From assembly GCA_002753515.1 (NCBI GenBank), contig PEAK01000009.1:28561-92560 (forward strand): a stretch of 64,000 nt of DNA, read 5' to 3'. Every line of letters begins with the position of its first letter. Position 1 is the first letter of the stretch. A program made the translations under genes and the position numbers. The notes beneath the pieces are model-generated. The model did no database searches and was not told the origin of the DNA. It was given only the letters and a program-made list of their open reading frames with translations. Source of the stretch: Magnetococcales bacterium. Its GTDB lineage: Bacteria; Pseudomonadota; Magnetococcia; Magnetococcales; UBA8363. This document shows, piece by piece, positions 27,501-35,648 of the stretch.

Positions 27501-28363
27501 ACCCTGGCCACATCCCGGACATAAATCGGCGAATTAAAACGCGTCCCGACCATCAAACGCGAAACATCCTGGGCCGTCTTGAGAAAGGAACCCGTGTAAA
27601 CCGTATAGCCCTGATCACCATTCTCCAGATGACCAATACCCTGCTCGCTATTGGCGGTCTTGATCGTCTGGGCGATCTGATCCAGACTGATCCCATAACC
27701 CGATAACCGTTCCGGGAATACCTCGACCCGGATCTGCTCGGCGCGACCACCAACCACAAACCCCTGGCTGGTGTTCTCAACCTGTTTGATTTGTTGCAAC
27801 ACGTCCAAGGTCAAAGCCCTGAGGGCGCTGTCGTTGATATCCTCCGACCACAGCGTCAACGTAACAATGGGGACATCGTCCACCGCCTTGGGCTTCACCA
27901 GGGGACGTTGCACCCCCGGGGGCACCTTGTCCATATTGGACTCGATCCGGTCGTACAGCTTGACCAGCGACTGCTCCATGTCCTGGCCCACGTCATATTC
28001 CACCGTGATCATCGCCTGACCACGCATGGAGGAAGAATAAACATGCTTCACCCCGTGGATTTCGCTCATGATCCGTTCCAGGGGATCGGTAACCAGGGTC
28101 GCCACCTGTTCCGATGAGGCACCGGGATATTGCACAAAAATATCAACCATCGGCACCGAAATTTGCGGATCCTCCTGCCGAGGCGTCAAGAACAAACCCA
28201 TGACCCCCATGGCCAGACACGCAAACAAAAACAACGGTGACAGGGGGGAATGGATAAAGGCTTTGGCCATCGTGCCGGCCACGCCAAGGTTGTGGTGAGG
28301 CCCTTCCATCTTTTCAGGTGGTGGGGGCAATTTGTTTCCGCTGGAATCGGAGGCTTTGATCAT
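24497..28363 (-). CDS. RND-family efflux pump, inner-membrane subunit
   Basis: A 1288-residue proton-driven exporter of the AcrB/CusA superfamily. The first TM lies near residues 40-60, followed by a porter domain (VDIFVQYPGASSEQVATLVTDPLE), a TM block with the proton-relay pair in GILVDDAIVVVENIYRR, a second porter/docking region and a second TM block (GIIVRNSILLVDFAQQ). About 190 residues beyond the usual end form a Ser/Thr/Val/Glu-rich, probably disordered cytoplasmic tail. The ATG follows AAGGA. The adaptor gene lies 224 bases upstream and no TolC-type outer channel gene is present. Substrate is unknown. The ATGA overlap with the next secreted-protein gene suggests a link with envelope or sulfur-globule material rather than drug efflux, which is inference. 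Confidence 0.92.
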   Translation of the reverse strand: MIKASDSSGNKLPPPPEKMEGPHHNLGVAGTMAKAFIHSPLSPLFLFACLAMGVMGLFLTPRQEDPQISVPMVDIFVQYPGASSEQVATLVTDPLERIMSEIHGVKHVYSSSMRGQAMITVEYDVGQDMEQSLVKLYDRIESNMDKVPPGVQRPLVKPKAVDDVPIVTLTLWSEDINDSALRALTLDVLQQIKQVENTSQGFVVGGRAEQIRVEVFPERLSGYGISLDQIAQTIKTANSEQGIGHLENGDQGYTVYTGSFLKTAQDVSRLMVGTRFNSPIYVRDVARVFAGPEETRQVVTYTTGPAYQGDTPPANGVPAVTLAIAKKKGSNGVTVANGVLAKVAELKGHLIPKNVHVSVTRNYGETANEKVNELLFKLFIATIAVTLLVWYSLGFKPAVVTLVVIPVVILMTVFAALIMGYTIDRVSLFALIFSIGILVDDAIVVVENIYRRWLLEDRCCHLISIDAVREVGNPTILATFTVIAALLPMGFVRGMMGPYMLPIPALGSVAMLFSLFAAFIFTPWLAQLIKPSMRSLHMHSEKEHRSTERLERFFRWVIPGLLDSRFKGFAFLGLLVAGFFASMLLFYTTAVTVKILPLDNKPEFDVVLHMPEGTALPRTVNVANRMTEMLREQVPEITAMQTYVGSASPFNFNGMVRHYYLRRNSWEGDIQVQLLHKKLRKRTSHDLAVAAREILTPYAKRVGARIQVVEMPPGPPVLQSVVAEVTGPTAAIRRQVAEHLTQIFENTPNIVDADNYIQKPFEFWRFEVDTEKAVRRGISVDAINRNLGMAMGGAQLGDVKGGSILEPTYIVIQVPLEIRSKISSLSDLPISTPEGTAVPLGELGRFVKDMQDPVIFHKDLRPVEFVTGEVTGRLDAPIYAMSDVEKVLKTYKTPDGVYMSGNYLGPPENYSQSGFEWTGEWTVTYETFRDMGMAFGAALILIYMLVVWEFGNFILPAIIMAPIPLTLLGIIPGHMLLNAKFTATSMIGFIALAGIIVRNSILLVDFAQQEILKGASVRDAVILSCKARTRPILITALALVAGSSVILGDFIFQGMAISLLFGSLVSTLLTLLVIPLGCVTAQKAFVHPDPAELAAMGASGIEIPLRGVACDPDAGAAPVELHGAHKSDYTAVKNEMRKTVASKTVSDEDLRLGGSSTNKGRSAKKGKTTPSEEAASVPVVDPQIVVSPVAGVTETDKGEATLAASGEGEVSSRQEVPGLEVPVTPVIVSSTQENAELPKAEVQPESGHVTGVGTSAPVRGQKGQGGTAGRRGIRLKPKSFNEGGNGDL

Positions 28364-28587
28364 GGTCCTTGTTACATCCGGAAATTAAGGGTGTATAAAC
28401 ACGAGTCCACAAACACGCCCCACTGCCACATCCTCAACTTGAGAGAACGGCCCTGGAGCCAAACACGATCACTTCCCTGGGGATATTCCGACCATCGACC
28501 CGACTTGGCAAGGTCTTCAATCACACCCCCCTACACGCAACTGGCAACACTCCCCCGATCAGATCGGTGGTTCAGCCAAACAAACCG

Positions 28588-29844
28588 CTAAAAAGCCTTG
28601 GACGGCTTTTCCACTTCCTTGCCATGGGTATCCCAACCACCAATCATGGCAGTCGGTGGCTCGGCATAAACCTTTTCCCCCACCTGCAAGCCGGACAAGA
28701 CGCTGACCGATTCCTTCTCCACATGCCCCCCGAGGCGAACCATGCGTAACTCCGGTTCTTTCCCTTCATTCGCGATCAGGACAGCCGGTAAAGAGCCGCG
28801 CCAAATCACCGCTGTTTTGGGTATGATCGGCATGTTGCGCACCGGCGTGGTCACATCGGGTATCATCACCTCGGCATACATCCCCGGCCCCGCCAACGAC
28901 CCCTTGGCCAGATCCAACTTGACCGTCACCGTATGCCGCTGCGGATCCGCCATGGGAAATACCTGCGCCACCTGCGCCTCCGCTTCGATACCCCCTACAT
29001 CCAACTTGGCGGGCACCGTCATCCCTTTTTTGATTCCGGTCATGAGGCGTGCCGGAACCTCCACCTTGATTTGGAGACGCCGTGTATCCGCAAAGCTGAT
29101 CAATGGCATTCCCGGCTGCACGGTGTCACCCACTTCGACACGTTTGGCCACAATCACCCCGGCAAACGGGGCAATGGACTTGGTATCCCGTAATTTGGCC
29201 TCAAGCTCCTGCAAGGCGGCCTGCGCCTGGGCAAGGGCATACCTGGCCTGATCAATCTGCGTCCCCTGGGCGTAAATCTGCGCCCTGCGCGTCAATTCAG
29301 GACTGTCCACCCCCAACATATCGGACATGGGACGGGTCATCACCCGGTCGAACATACGCGGCATGTCCATCCCCATATTGTCCGAAGCCATGCTCGATCC
29401 CGAATAAACCTGACGGGTATACTGCACTCGGGCATTGCGCCAGTTGGAGGTCGCCGTTGCCAAGGCCGCCTCAGCCGATCGATGCTTGGCCAGGAGGTCG
29501 TCCTCATCCAAAGCAACCAGGATGACACCCTTCTTGAACCAATCCCCCTCGACGCCGGCTACATACTCAACCCGCCCGGGCATTTGCGCCGCAAAAGAGA
29601 CTTCCCGGTATGGCACAACCGTTCCACCCAAGGTTGTCGTAGCGCCAATAGCTGCCTCCTCCACGGTGACGACCCGCAAACCAGGGGCCGCAGTCGCACC
29701 TGTTGCCACCGGAGCCGCACTGCCACCTGCAGCCCAAGAGACCTCCCGGTGGCTGACCCAGACCGCAAGCGCTATCGACAACGCTATCAACGCGACAAAT
29801 TGCCTCATGGAACCAACCACCTTAAAAGCCCAGGGCCCCACCAT
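28588..29844 (-). CDS. RND efflux periplasmic adaptor (membrane fusion protein)
   Basis: Links an RND pump to an outer channel. The ATG at 29844 with GAGGTG upstream gives 418 residues; an ATG at 29808 is possible. An N-terminal hydrophobic segment (FVALIALSIALAVWV) is followed by the lipoyl/barrel-sandwich strands (VVPYREVSFAAQMPGRVEYV), a helical hairpin of about 100 residues, the returning lipoyl half (GVIVAKRVEVGDTVQPGMPLI), a beta-barrel (KVEVPARLM) and a membrane-proximal domain ending in VGEKVYAEPP. It precedes the pump gene, as is normal. Confidence 0.9.
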   Translation of the reverse strand: MVGPWAFKVVGSMRQFVALIALSIALAVWVSHREVSWAAGGSAAPVATGATAAPGLRVVTVEEAAIGATTTLGGTVVPYREVSFAAQMPGRVEYVAGVEGDWFKKGVILVALDEDDLLAKHRSAEAALATATSNWRNARVQYTRQVYSGSSMASDNMGMDMPRMFDRVMTRPMSDMLGVDSPELTRRAQIYAQGTQIDQARYALAQAQAALQELEAKLRDTKSIAPFAGVIVAKRVEVGDTVQPGMPLISFADTRRLQIKVEVPARLMTGIKKGMTVPAKLDVGGIEAEAQVAQVFPMADPQRHTVTVKLDLAKGSLAGPGMYAEVMIPDVTTPVRNMPIIPKTAVIWRGSLPAVLIANEGKEPELRMVRLGGHVEKESVSVLSGLQVGEKVYAEPPTAMIGGWDTHGKEVEKPSKAF

Positions 29845-29896
29845 CAAGCGCACCTCACCTGAAAAAAACGGGTTGCGGTACGACAAAATACTGACT

Positions 29897-30292
29897 TCAG
29901 ACGCGTCCCATCACCGAGAAGGATTTGATGAATGGTCCTGCCATGCGAGGATCTTTAATCATGGCACCGTAGTCACCCACATTAAATTTCAGCTTACGCG
30001 ATGTATAGGCCATACCGAGCCCCATCATGCCGATCCCCTTGGAAATCCACTTCTCCCAATTGGCTTTGCTGGCGCGCAAATCCCAATTGACCGGTTCCCC
30101 ACCATAAGCACCGCTCTTAACGACCCTGCCCTTTTGCACTACGATCACTCCAATCGGTTTATCGTCACCTTCAAACCCGTAAGCGATGCTCGAATTGAAG
30201 TCGATCTCGGCCAAAGCGTCAGCCAACTCCTTTTCCTTGTTCCACTCTTCCTGAAACTTGTTCATCCATTCTGCGGAAAATAACTCAGCCAT
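29897..30292 (-). CDS. SCP2 sterol-binding-domain-like protein
   Basis: A 131-residue soluble protein without a signal peptide. The pattern resembles bacterial SCP2-like domains, small lipid-binding folds: an N-terminal helix (SAEWMNKFQEEWNKEKEL), strands IAYGFEGDDKPIGVIVVQKGRVV, a NWDLRASKANWEKW segment and a C-terminal GPFIKSFSVMGRV. The ATG follows AAAGGAG. It lies about 50 bases upstream of the RND adaptor on the same strand, so it may be first in that operon. A role in handling lipid or hydrophobic sulfur is possible but not shown. Confidence 0.65.
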   Translation of the reverse strand: MAELFSAEWMNKFQEEWNKEKELADALAEIDFNSSIAYGFEGDDKPIGVIVVQKGRVVKSGAYGGEPVNWDLRASKANWEKWISKGIGMMGLGMAYTSRKLKFNVGDYGAMIKDPRMAGPFIKSFSVMGRV

Positions 30293-30517
30293 TTCAGCTC
30301 CTTTATTATGTTAAGAAAGGTTAGCGCATCGCCATCGGGGGAAGTCCCGTTGCCCGGGATCGCCATAGCACATCCCCCCGTGCAGAGTCCCATTTGCTCT
30401 TTGGTTTTGTTAATTTTTTCGCCAAGAGACCACTCTCCCGAAAAGCGCTTCACCATACCGCATCACAACCCGTTTGACAATCCCGATCTTCCCGCCCCGG
30501 AAAATTTCGGTAGTTCC

Positions 30518-30784
30518 TTACGTTAAACTGGCCGGCAATTCCCCTGGTTCCAACCGGTCCCACGCCACCAACACCAGCCGAGCGGCACGGTATTCACCGA
30601 ATATTTTTATCTCATTGTTCTTGAAAATGCGGAAGGTTCCACTGGGATGGTCCGGCTTCATGACATCCGCAGGGTCAAGGATGTAGCACAGTTCGTCACT
30701 GCTCACCTGCTCCTGAATCTCCACCCACACGAACAGCTCATCTTCGTAATGCCAGAAATCAGAGAAAAACGTATTCGTTTTCAA
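30518..30784 (-). CDS. Small hypothetical protein, probably 5'-truncated
   Basis: An 88-residue frame rich in acidic and aromatic residues (FSDFWHYEDELFVWVEIQEQ) with no family I recognise. The only upstream start is TTG at 30784, without a ribosome site. The same frame stays open without any start codon into the transposase remnant that begins at about 30790. The simplest reading is that the insertion removed the original 5' end; a functional TTG start is the alternative. The 225 bp between its stop and the SCP2-like gene hold nothing I recognise. Confidence 0.45.
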   Translation of the reverse strand: MKTNTFFSDFWHYEDELFVWVEIQEQVSSDELCYILDPADVMKPDHPSGTFRIFKNNEIKIFGEYRAARLVLVAWDRLEPGELPASLT

Positions 30785-30789
30785 AGAAG

Positions 30790-30951
30790 TTCGAGGAGCA
30801 TGAGGCTGTGAGTCGGTTGATGGTGTCCCATTACAACTTCTGTTGGCAGCCTCGAACCTTGCGGATCCCTATTGGGAACCGGCACTATCAGTGCCGTACT
30901 GCCATGGCCGTCAGGCTGACGGATCACTCCTGGCACCACAATTTTCTGTGA
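30790..30951 (+). pseudogene. Transposase 3' remnant
   Basis: Read from 30790 in frame, 53 codons to a TGA at 30949 give a peptide with VSHYNFCWQPRTLR and TAMAVRLTDHSW. The HYNF...R...TPAMAAGLTDHxW pattern is the typical C-terminal end of DDE transposases in several bacterial insertion sequences. There is no start, no catalytic core and no inverted repeat I can see, so only the tail survives. It abuts the 5' end of the small minus-strand frame at 30784. Confidence 0.65.
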
Positions 30952-30980
30952 TTATTAGCGTAAACGAACCCACCCCCCCC

Positions 30981-32357
30981 CTATTCCGCATCTTCCACGA
31001 CCTGCTGTACCTCTCCCCCAGCGGGAAAGCGATTCATCATCCACAACAACAGCAAAAGTCCCGGCATACCTGCCAGAGAGGTCGCCCAAAAATACCACTC
31101 CCAAGTCATGTGATCGGCCATCCATCCCCCAGCCGATGACAGAACGGTACGCGCAAACGCCATAAACGATGAAAGCAAGGCATACTGGGTGGCCGTGTAA
31201 GCAATGTTACACAGTGAAGACAGGTAAGCCACGAAAGCGGCGGTTCCCATGCCGCCCGCCAAATGTTCAATCAGGACGGTTGCCGCAAACACTGCCATAT
31301 CATGGCCAGAGCGCGCCAAAACAACGAAGGTCAGGTTGGAAAGCAATTGCAATACGCCACAAACCAGCAAGGCTTTCATAATGCCCAAGCGTTGCACAAC
31401 CCAGCCACCAAAAAAAGCCCCGACAATGGTCGCCGTCAAGCCGACGACCTTGCTGATTTCCGCAATTTCGATACGGGAAAAACCCAGCTCGGTGTAAAAA
31501 GGATTGCCCATGACCCCGGTCAAGGCGTCACCCAATTTATAAAGCAATATGAACAGCAGTACTTGAACCCAACCTTTTCGCGACATGAATTCGGCAAACG
31601 GACCAACCACCGCTGCCGATATCCATAATACGACCCGACGTCCCCTATCGTTCAAGCCATGGATACCGGCAATCCGTGCCCGCATCCTTTTTTCCAGTTT
31701 GATGGAAGCGCCACTAATTGGCACCTCCGGTTCCGGAGTCAGCAGGATGGTCACCATCCCCACACTCATAAGCCCCGCCATGATCAGATAGGTCATGGTC
31801 CAACCGAACCAAGTCGCCAGATACAACGCCAAGGCACCCGAGGTCAACATGCCCAAACGGTACCCCAGGACCACAACCGCAGCCCCGGCACCATATTGTT
31901 CCTCCTCAAGGATTTCCACCCTGTAAGCGTCAATGACAATATCCTGGGTCGCCGACCAGAATGCGGTCACCAGGGCGAATACAGCGGTCCACCAGGGAAC
32001 CTCCCCGGGATGGGTAAAGCCCATGGCGGCAATGGAAAGCATGAGAAACAATTGCGTCAACAATGCCCAACTCCGGCGCCGACCCAGAATATCCGTCAGC
32101 CATGGCACCGGCATGCGATCCACCAACGGCGACCATAAAAATTTAAACGTGTAAGGCACACCCGAAAGGGCAAAAAGGCCTATGGATGTTTTACTGACCC
32201 CCGCCTCGGACAACCACAGCGATAACGTTCCAAAGGTCAGGGCCAACGGCAATCCACTGGAAAACCCCAGCATCAAGACCGCAACGATTCTGGGATGCCC
32301 ATAAATATGTAAGAACTCAGCTATGGCCTCCAGCAGGTTGGACGAACCCCATCGCAT
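30981..32357 (-). CDS. ampG: AmpG-like MFS permease
   Basis: A 458-residue polytopic membrane protein with about 12 segments and the major-facilitator signature of AmpG, the importer of anhydromuropeptides for cell-wall recycling. Diagnostic stretches are GFSSGLPLALTFGTLSLWLSEAGV, PYTFKFLWSPLVDR, LGRRRSWALLTQ and ATQDIVIDAYRVEIL. E. coli AmpG is somewhat longer. The ATG follows AAGGG. It stands alone: the next upstream gene is 126 bp away and there is no beta-lactamase or amidase nearby. Substrate assignment rests on family resemblance. Confidence 0.85.
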   Translation of the reverse strand: MRWGSSNLLEAIAEFLHIYGHPRIVAVLMLGFSSGLPLALTFGTLSLWLSEAGVSKTSIGLFALSGVPYTFKFLWSPLVDRMPVPWLTDILGRRRSWALLTQLFLMLSIAAMGFTHPGEVPWWTAVFALVTAFWSATQDIVIDAYRVEILEEEQYGAGAAVVVLGYRLGMLTSGALALYLATWFGWTMTYLIMAGLMSVGMVTILLTPEPEVPISGASIKLEKRMRARIAGIHGLNDRGRRVVLWISAAVVGPFAEFMSRKGWVQVLLFILLYKLGDALTGVMGNPFYTELGFSRIEIAEISKVVGLTATIVGAFFGGWVVQRLGIMKALLVCGVLQLLSNLTFVVLARSGHDMAVFAATVLIEHLAGGMGTAAFVAYLSSLCNIAYTATQYALLSSFMAFARTVLSSAGGWMADHMTWEWYFWATSLAGMPGLLLLLWMMNRFPAGGEVQQVVEDAE

Positions 32358-32483
32358 GATCGATTACCCTTCCCTGCTGCCCAACGAACCATCCCCCCGA
32401 GGCCACACTGTAATGTAACTCGCCTGCAATGGCCAATGAATTATGCACGGGCAGCAGAATGCGAACAGGATTGTCCGAAGGAA

Positions 32484-33524
32484 TCAACGTCTTTGAAAAA
32501 ACCAGTGCCTCTCCAGAGCAAAGCGGAACGCCCGCGCCAGCATGCGACGACTCAGATTGTGTTTGATGAGAAAATCCTGGGCGCCTTCATGAATACCTCT
32601 TGATTGCATCTCTTCATTTTCCCTGTCGGCCATCATCAGAATGGGCGTATCCGCCGCCTTGGACTTGACCGCACGAAATGTGTTCAAACCATCGCTGTCC
32701 GGCAAGGATAGATCCAACAAGATCCAATCAAAAGAGACCCTTGGCAAAATTTCAAGGGCCTGCTGCAAATTTTCAACAAGGGACACCGTTATTTTCTTCG
32801 GAAGCATTTTGTCCTCTTTGCCATCCGCATCACCGTCAAACCACTCTTTGACCAGCATGGCAAACAGGGGATCATCCTCCACTACCAATAGTCTGTATTC
32901 CCGATCAAGGTCCAACTCCACATCATCCACTTCCAGATACCCGGTAATCATCGTCCGAATCAATGCCATGGGCGGATCGCTGACAAACGCCATATAAAAA
33001 TGCAGGATGAAGAAACAAATCATGGCGTAGGCCATCGACACATGGATACCCGCAACAACCGATAGCCATTCCGAAGGAATACCCATTTTCGGCCATTCCT
33101 TGTAATACACGAACAAGAGACCGCTAATCCACAATACAGGCGATATCAAGGCGTTCAGAACAAGGTAGGCCACCCGTTGCAAAGGATTGTGTTTCAACCG
33201 ACGCGTTTTTTTGAAAGGGTGACTCAGGTTGGGATTAAAAATTCCCCTTGAATAATAATGAATAACCTCAATCATCTTTTCCATGGTTGGAATGTATTGC
33301 CGCCACTCCCCGGTGATCAAGTGCCAAAAAATGGTAAAGATCCACAACCAGATGAGACTGAATGCCAAGGTTCGATGCCAGCGCGCCGCCCGCTCATAAT
33401 CCAACCAATCCAACAACCCGGTCACATGAAAGCCGGTAATGATCAAACAAGTGATCAACAAAGCCTGGGACCAATGCCAAAATCGTTCGTATCGGGTGAA
33501 AAAAATCTCGCGATGTTTGATCAT
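32484..33524 (-). CDS. Cytochrome b (b561/hydrogenase type) fused to a response-regulator receiver domain
   Basis: A 346-residue two-part protein. Residues 1-185 are a four-helix dihaem cytochrome b of the Ni/Fe-hydrogenase/thiosulfate-reductase type, with candidate haem ligands His17, His50, His68, His161 and His175. It would pass electrons between the quinone pool and a periplasmic partner. Residues 208-345 are a CheY-like receiver: acidic pocket Asp217/Asp218 (VVEDD), phospho-acceptor Asp271 (ILLDLSLPDSDGL) and Lys321 (DFLIKHNLS). The switch Thr is replaced by Ala299 (PILMMAD). The reading frame is continuous, with no stop or second start at the junction. It begins six bases after the octahaem cytochrome stop with GTGAGG as ribosome site, so that cytochrome is its likely redox partner. 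The receiver suggests phosphorylation-dependent tuning of electron flow, which is inference. Confidence 0.88.
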   Translation of the reverse strand: MIKHREIFFTRYERFWHWSQALLITCLIITGFHVTGLLDWLDYERAARWHRTLAFSLIWLWIFTIFWHLITGEWRQYIPTMEKMIEVIHYYSRGIFNPNLSHPFKKTRRLKHNPLQRVAYLVLNALISPVLWISGLLFVYYKEWPKMGIPSEWLSVVAGIHVSMAYAMICFFILHFYMAFVSDPPMALIRTMITGYLEVDDVELDLDREYRLLVVEDDPLFAMLVKEWFDGDADGKEDKMLPKKITVSLVENLQQALEILPRVSFDWILLDLSLPDSDGLNTFRAVKSKAADTPILMMADRENEEMQSRGIHEGAQDFLIKHNLSRRMLARAFRFALERHWFFQRR

Positions 33525-33530
33525 GGCACC

Positions 33531-35144
33531 TCACTTTCTGCGCCGCCGGCGCAGAATGACACGCATGGTAGCGTGCATCAAAGTCCCGGACACGGTCAAA
33601 ACAACAAACCCCCTGCCAATGACATGCAACAGCGGATTGTTTTTCCGTCCAGGCATATAAATCCCCTCCACCCCATCCATACGGCCACCGTTACGATGAC
33701 AATCCTTACATGTCAAAGAGAGTTCCTTGGGGGCCACCATGTGGGTCAGGGGAAAATTCATAACAGCTTTGACAAAACCAACCTCACCACTGAACGGAAC
33801 ACCCGCCGCTGCCATGCCGACGCGCACGGAACGTTGCCAATCACCTGAAACTTCAAATGCTTCCCGATCATCTACGTCACTCTTGAGCAAATGATTGGCC
33901 ACCAAATGCCGGTTGACGGAATCGTACGGCATCACAGCCCACATGCGTTTAAAAGGCCAAATTCTGGAATCGGGATCCCGCGCCTCACCATGGATGTGAT
34001 TGAGTTGCACACTGTCCCCGTCCGGCAATTTATCCCCCGGCCCCACATAATCCACCCGACCGTTGAACCAGGCATAACGCGGAGTCAGGTTTTCCGCCCA
34101 GATCGAGGTCCCGTGGGTACTCGTGTGTTTGAAGTTCAATTTTTCAGCGATATGCCCTTCCTGCCGCAATATATCGGGGACATCGGTATTGCCGGTTTTT
34201 TTCCCCGCCGTACGCCAATCCCAATGAACCATGGTCTCCACACCACCGCGAGCCATAACGGGAATGTGACAGGTCTGGCAAGCAACCCGATTCACATGAT
34301 CATCCAGTTTGAAATTACCGGGGTGGGGTGTATTACCATGACACGAGGCACAGGAGGCACGCGTATGATCCGTCTTTCCGGGGCGGTCGATACCCAAGGA
34401 ATCTTGTGCTTTCATGCGATACCGCGACCCGGTGATACGATGCCCGTTGGAGGTATGACAAATAATACAGCCGAAATCGAGACCACTGGCATTCATGTGC
34501 ACGTCCAGGAAACGATCTGGATGTGTCAATGAGGAATCCAAATCGCCATGTTTGGCGCCATCCCCCGACCCCCCCCGAAAATGACAAAACCCACAATTGG
34601 CACGGCTCGGACGGCCCACGCTCTGGGCCAAGGCCGCATAGTCGGGTTTTTTTAATATCTTATCCTTGTACCGCAGTTCCGAGTAACCATAATTATATTT
34701 TTTATAGCCTCCTGTCTGCTCATGGCAGACCAGGCAATCCACCTTATCGTCTGCATCCTGACGATCTTCGGGATCCTGCCAGCCAAAACCAGGATGACAG
34801 GTCGTACATTCGCGAAAATTACTCACCGTGGAACCACAAAAAGCATTCAGGACATGTTTTTTTCCGAAAACCTTGCCACTGGTGGTATCGGTGAACTCCC
34901 AGGTCCAATGAATATCCTTGCGCACCATGGCCGCCGCTTCGGTATGACAACTCAAACACGCCCGTGTAACCTCGCGACCCGACTGAAAAGGCCCCGCCAA
35001 AGCGGAAAGCATACGATGCTTGGTAGTGGAAATCGGGATATCAACCCTGCCCTCGCCAGAAGCCCCACCCACGAATCCGACAATACACCCGGGGAGCAAA
35101 CACAAAAAAAAACCTACTAAACGCCAATTTATTGCTCGGACCAT
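33531..35144 (-). CDS. otr: Octahaem cytochrome c, tetrathionate-reductase (Otr) family
   Basis: A 537-residue periplasmic multihaem cytochrome. It has a signal peptide and exactly eight CxxCH motifs, at about residues 63, 113, 137, 184, 226, 265, 289 and near 487. The spacing and the opening ACLSCHTEAA...HWTW match the Shewanella octahaem tetrathionate reductase family, which reduces tetrathionate, nitrite and hydroxylamine in vitro. Unlike the soluble Shewanella protein, the C-terminus has a hydrophobic segment (RGFVVLTVSGTLMHATM) and an Arg-rich end, so it is probably membrane-anchored facing the periplasm. The ATG follows GGGAG. The fused cytochrome b is encoded six bases downstream. The true substrate is open. 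Confidence 0.88.
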   Translation of the reverse strand: MVRAINWRLVGFFLCLLPGCIVGFVGGASGEGRVDIPISTTKHRMLSALAGPFQSGREVTRACLSCHTEAAAMVRKDIHWTWEFTDTTSGKVFGKKHVLNAFCGSTVSNFRECTTCHPGFGWQDPEDRQDADDKVDCLVCHEQTGGYKKYNYGYSELRYKDKILKKPDYAALAQSVGRPSRANCGFCHFRGGSGDGAKHGDLDSSLTHPDRFLDVHMNASGLDFGCIICHTSNGHRITGSRYRMKAQDSLGIDRPGKTDHTRASCASCHGNTPHPGNFKLDDHVNRVACQTCHIPVMARGGVETMVHWDWRTAGKKTGNTDVPDILRQEGHIAEKLNFKHTSTHGTSIWAENLTPRYAWFNGRVDYVGPGDKLPDGDSVQLNHIHGEARDPDSRIWPFKRMWAVMPYDSVNRHLVANHLLKSDVDDREAFEVSGDWQRSVRVGMAAAGVPFSGEVGFVKAVMNFPLTHMVAPKELSLTCKDCHRNGGRMDGVEGIYMPGRKNNPLLHVIGRGFVVLTVSGTLMHATMRVILRRRRRK

Positions 35145-35248
35145 GACAGTTTCTCCCGTTGGTCCCGCCGCACAAAGCCCAAAAGACCACGCGACTGACT
35201 ATCCATTCAGCCTGTCCAAGGATACTCAAGTATGTCGCAAACAGTGCT

Positions 35249-35608
35249 TTAGAACAGGGGATGGCGACGCACGCAGTCCAAAAGCGCGACGACAGTCGCC
35301 TCCATATTTTCTAACCCATAATGCTTACGGACCGAGTCCATCCGCTCCACAGTTTCCCTGCTCAGGAGAATGCTGGAAAAAACGAAGTTTTTTTCAACGC
35401 TCTCAAATATTTCCAACTGCTGCCTCGGGGTCAGAAACCTTTCCATCCACAACCGCAAAGCCATCACAGCGCTGTCAGAAGGGTTGTTGGAAATATCATT
35501 GAACTGATCCACCACCCACTTTTCAATATTAATGCGATAGTGGTCGATCATGAATTGAATATTTTTATGGACGTCAGCAAAATTCAATAGCGTCAGTGAT
35601 CCTGCCAT
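35249..35608 (-). CDS. Hypothetical protein in the respiratory operon
   Basis: A 119-residue soluble, mostly helical protein of no family I recognise. The ATG at 35608 has GGAGG at a spacing of 8; a farther start lacks one. Features include FADVHKNIQFMIDHYRINIEKW, an LTPRQQLEIFESVEKNFVF segment and a C-terminal VVALLDCVRRH. Together with the ankyrin and 190-residue genes it sits between the molybdoenzyme genes and the octahaem cytochrome, with same-strand gaps of 40 and 104 bases. Confidence 0.6.
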   Translation of the reverse strand: MAGSLTLLNFADVHKNIQFMIDHYRINIEKWVVDQFNDISNNPSDSAVMALRLWMERFLTPRQQLEIFESVEKNFVFSSILLSRETVERMDSVRKHYGLENMEATVVALLDCVRRHPLF

Positions 35609-35648
35609 AGCTCTGTCCTCCAAGCGATCAACCGTCACTGTGAGATCA

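Noticed and set aside
20000..30000. RND pump as a plain drug or metal efflux system
   Set aside because: Not excluded, but no outer channel, regulator or metal-binding Met pattern was seen, and coupling to a secreted structural-type protein argues for a different role; substrate left open.
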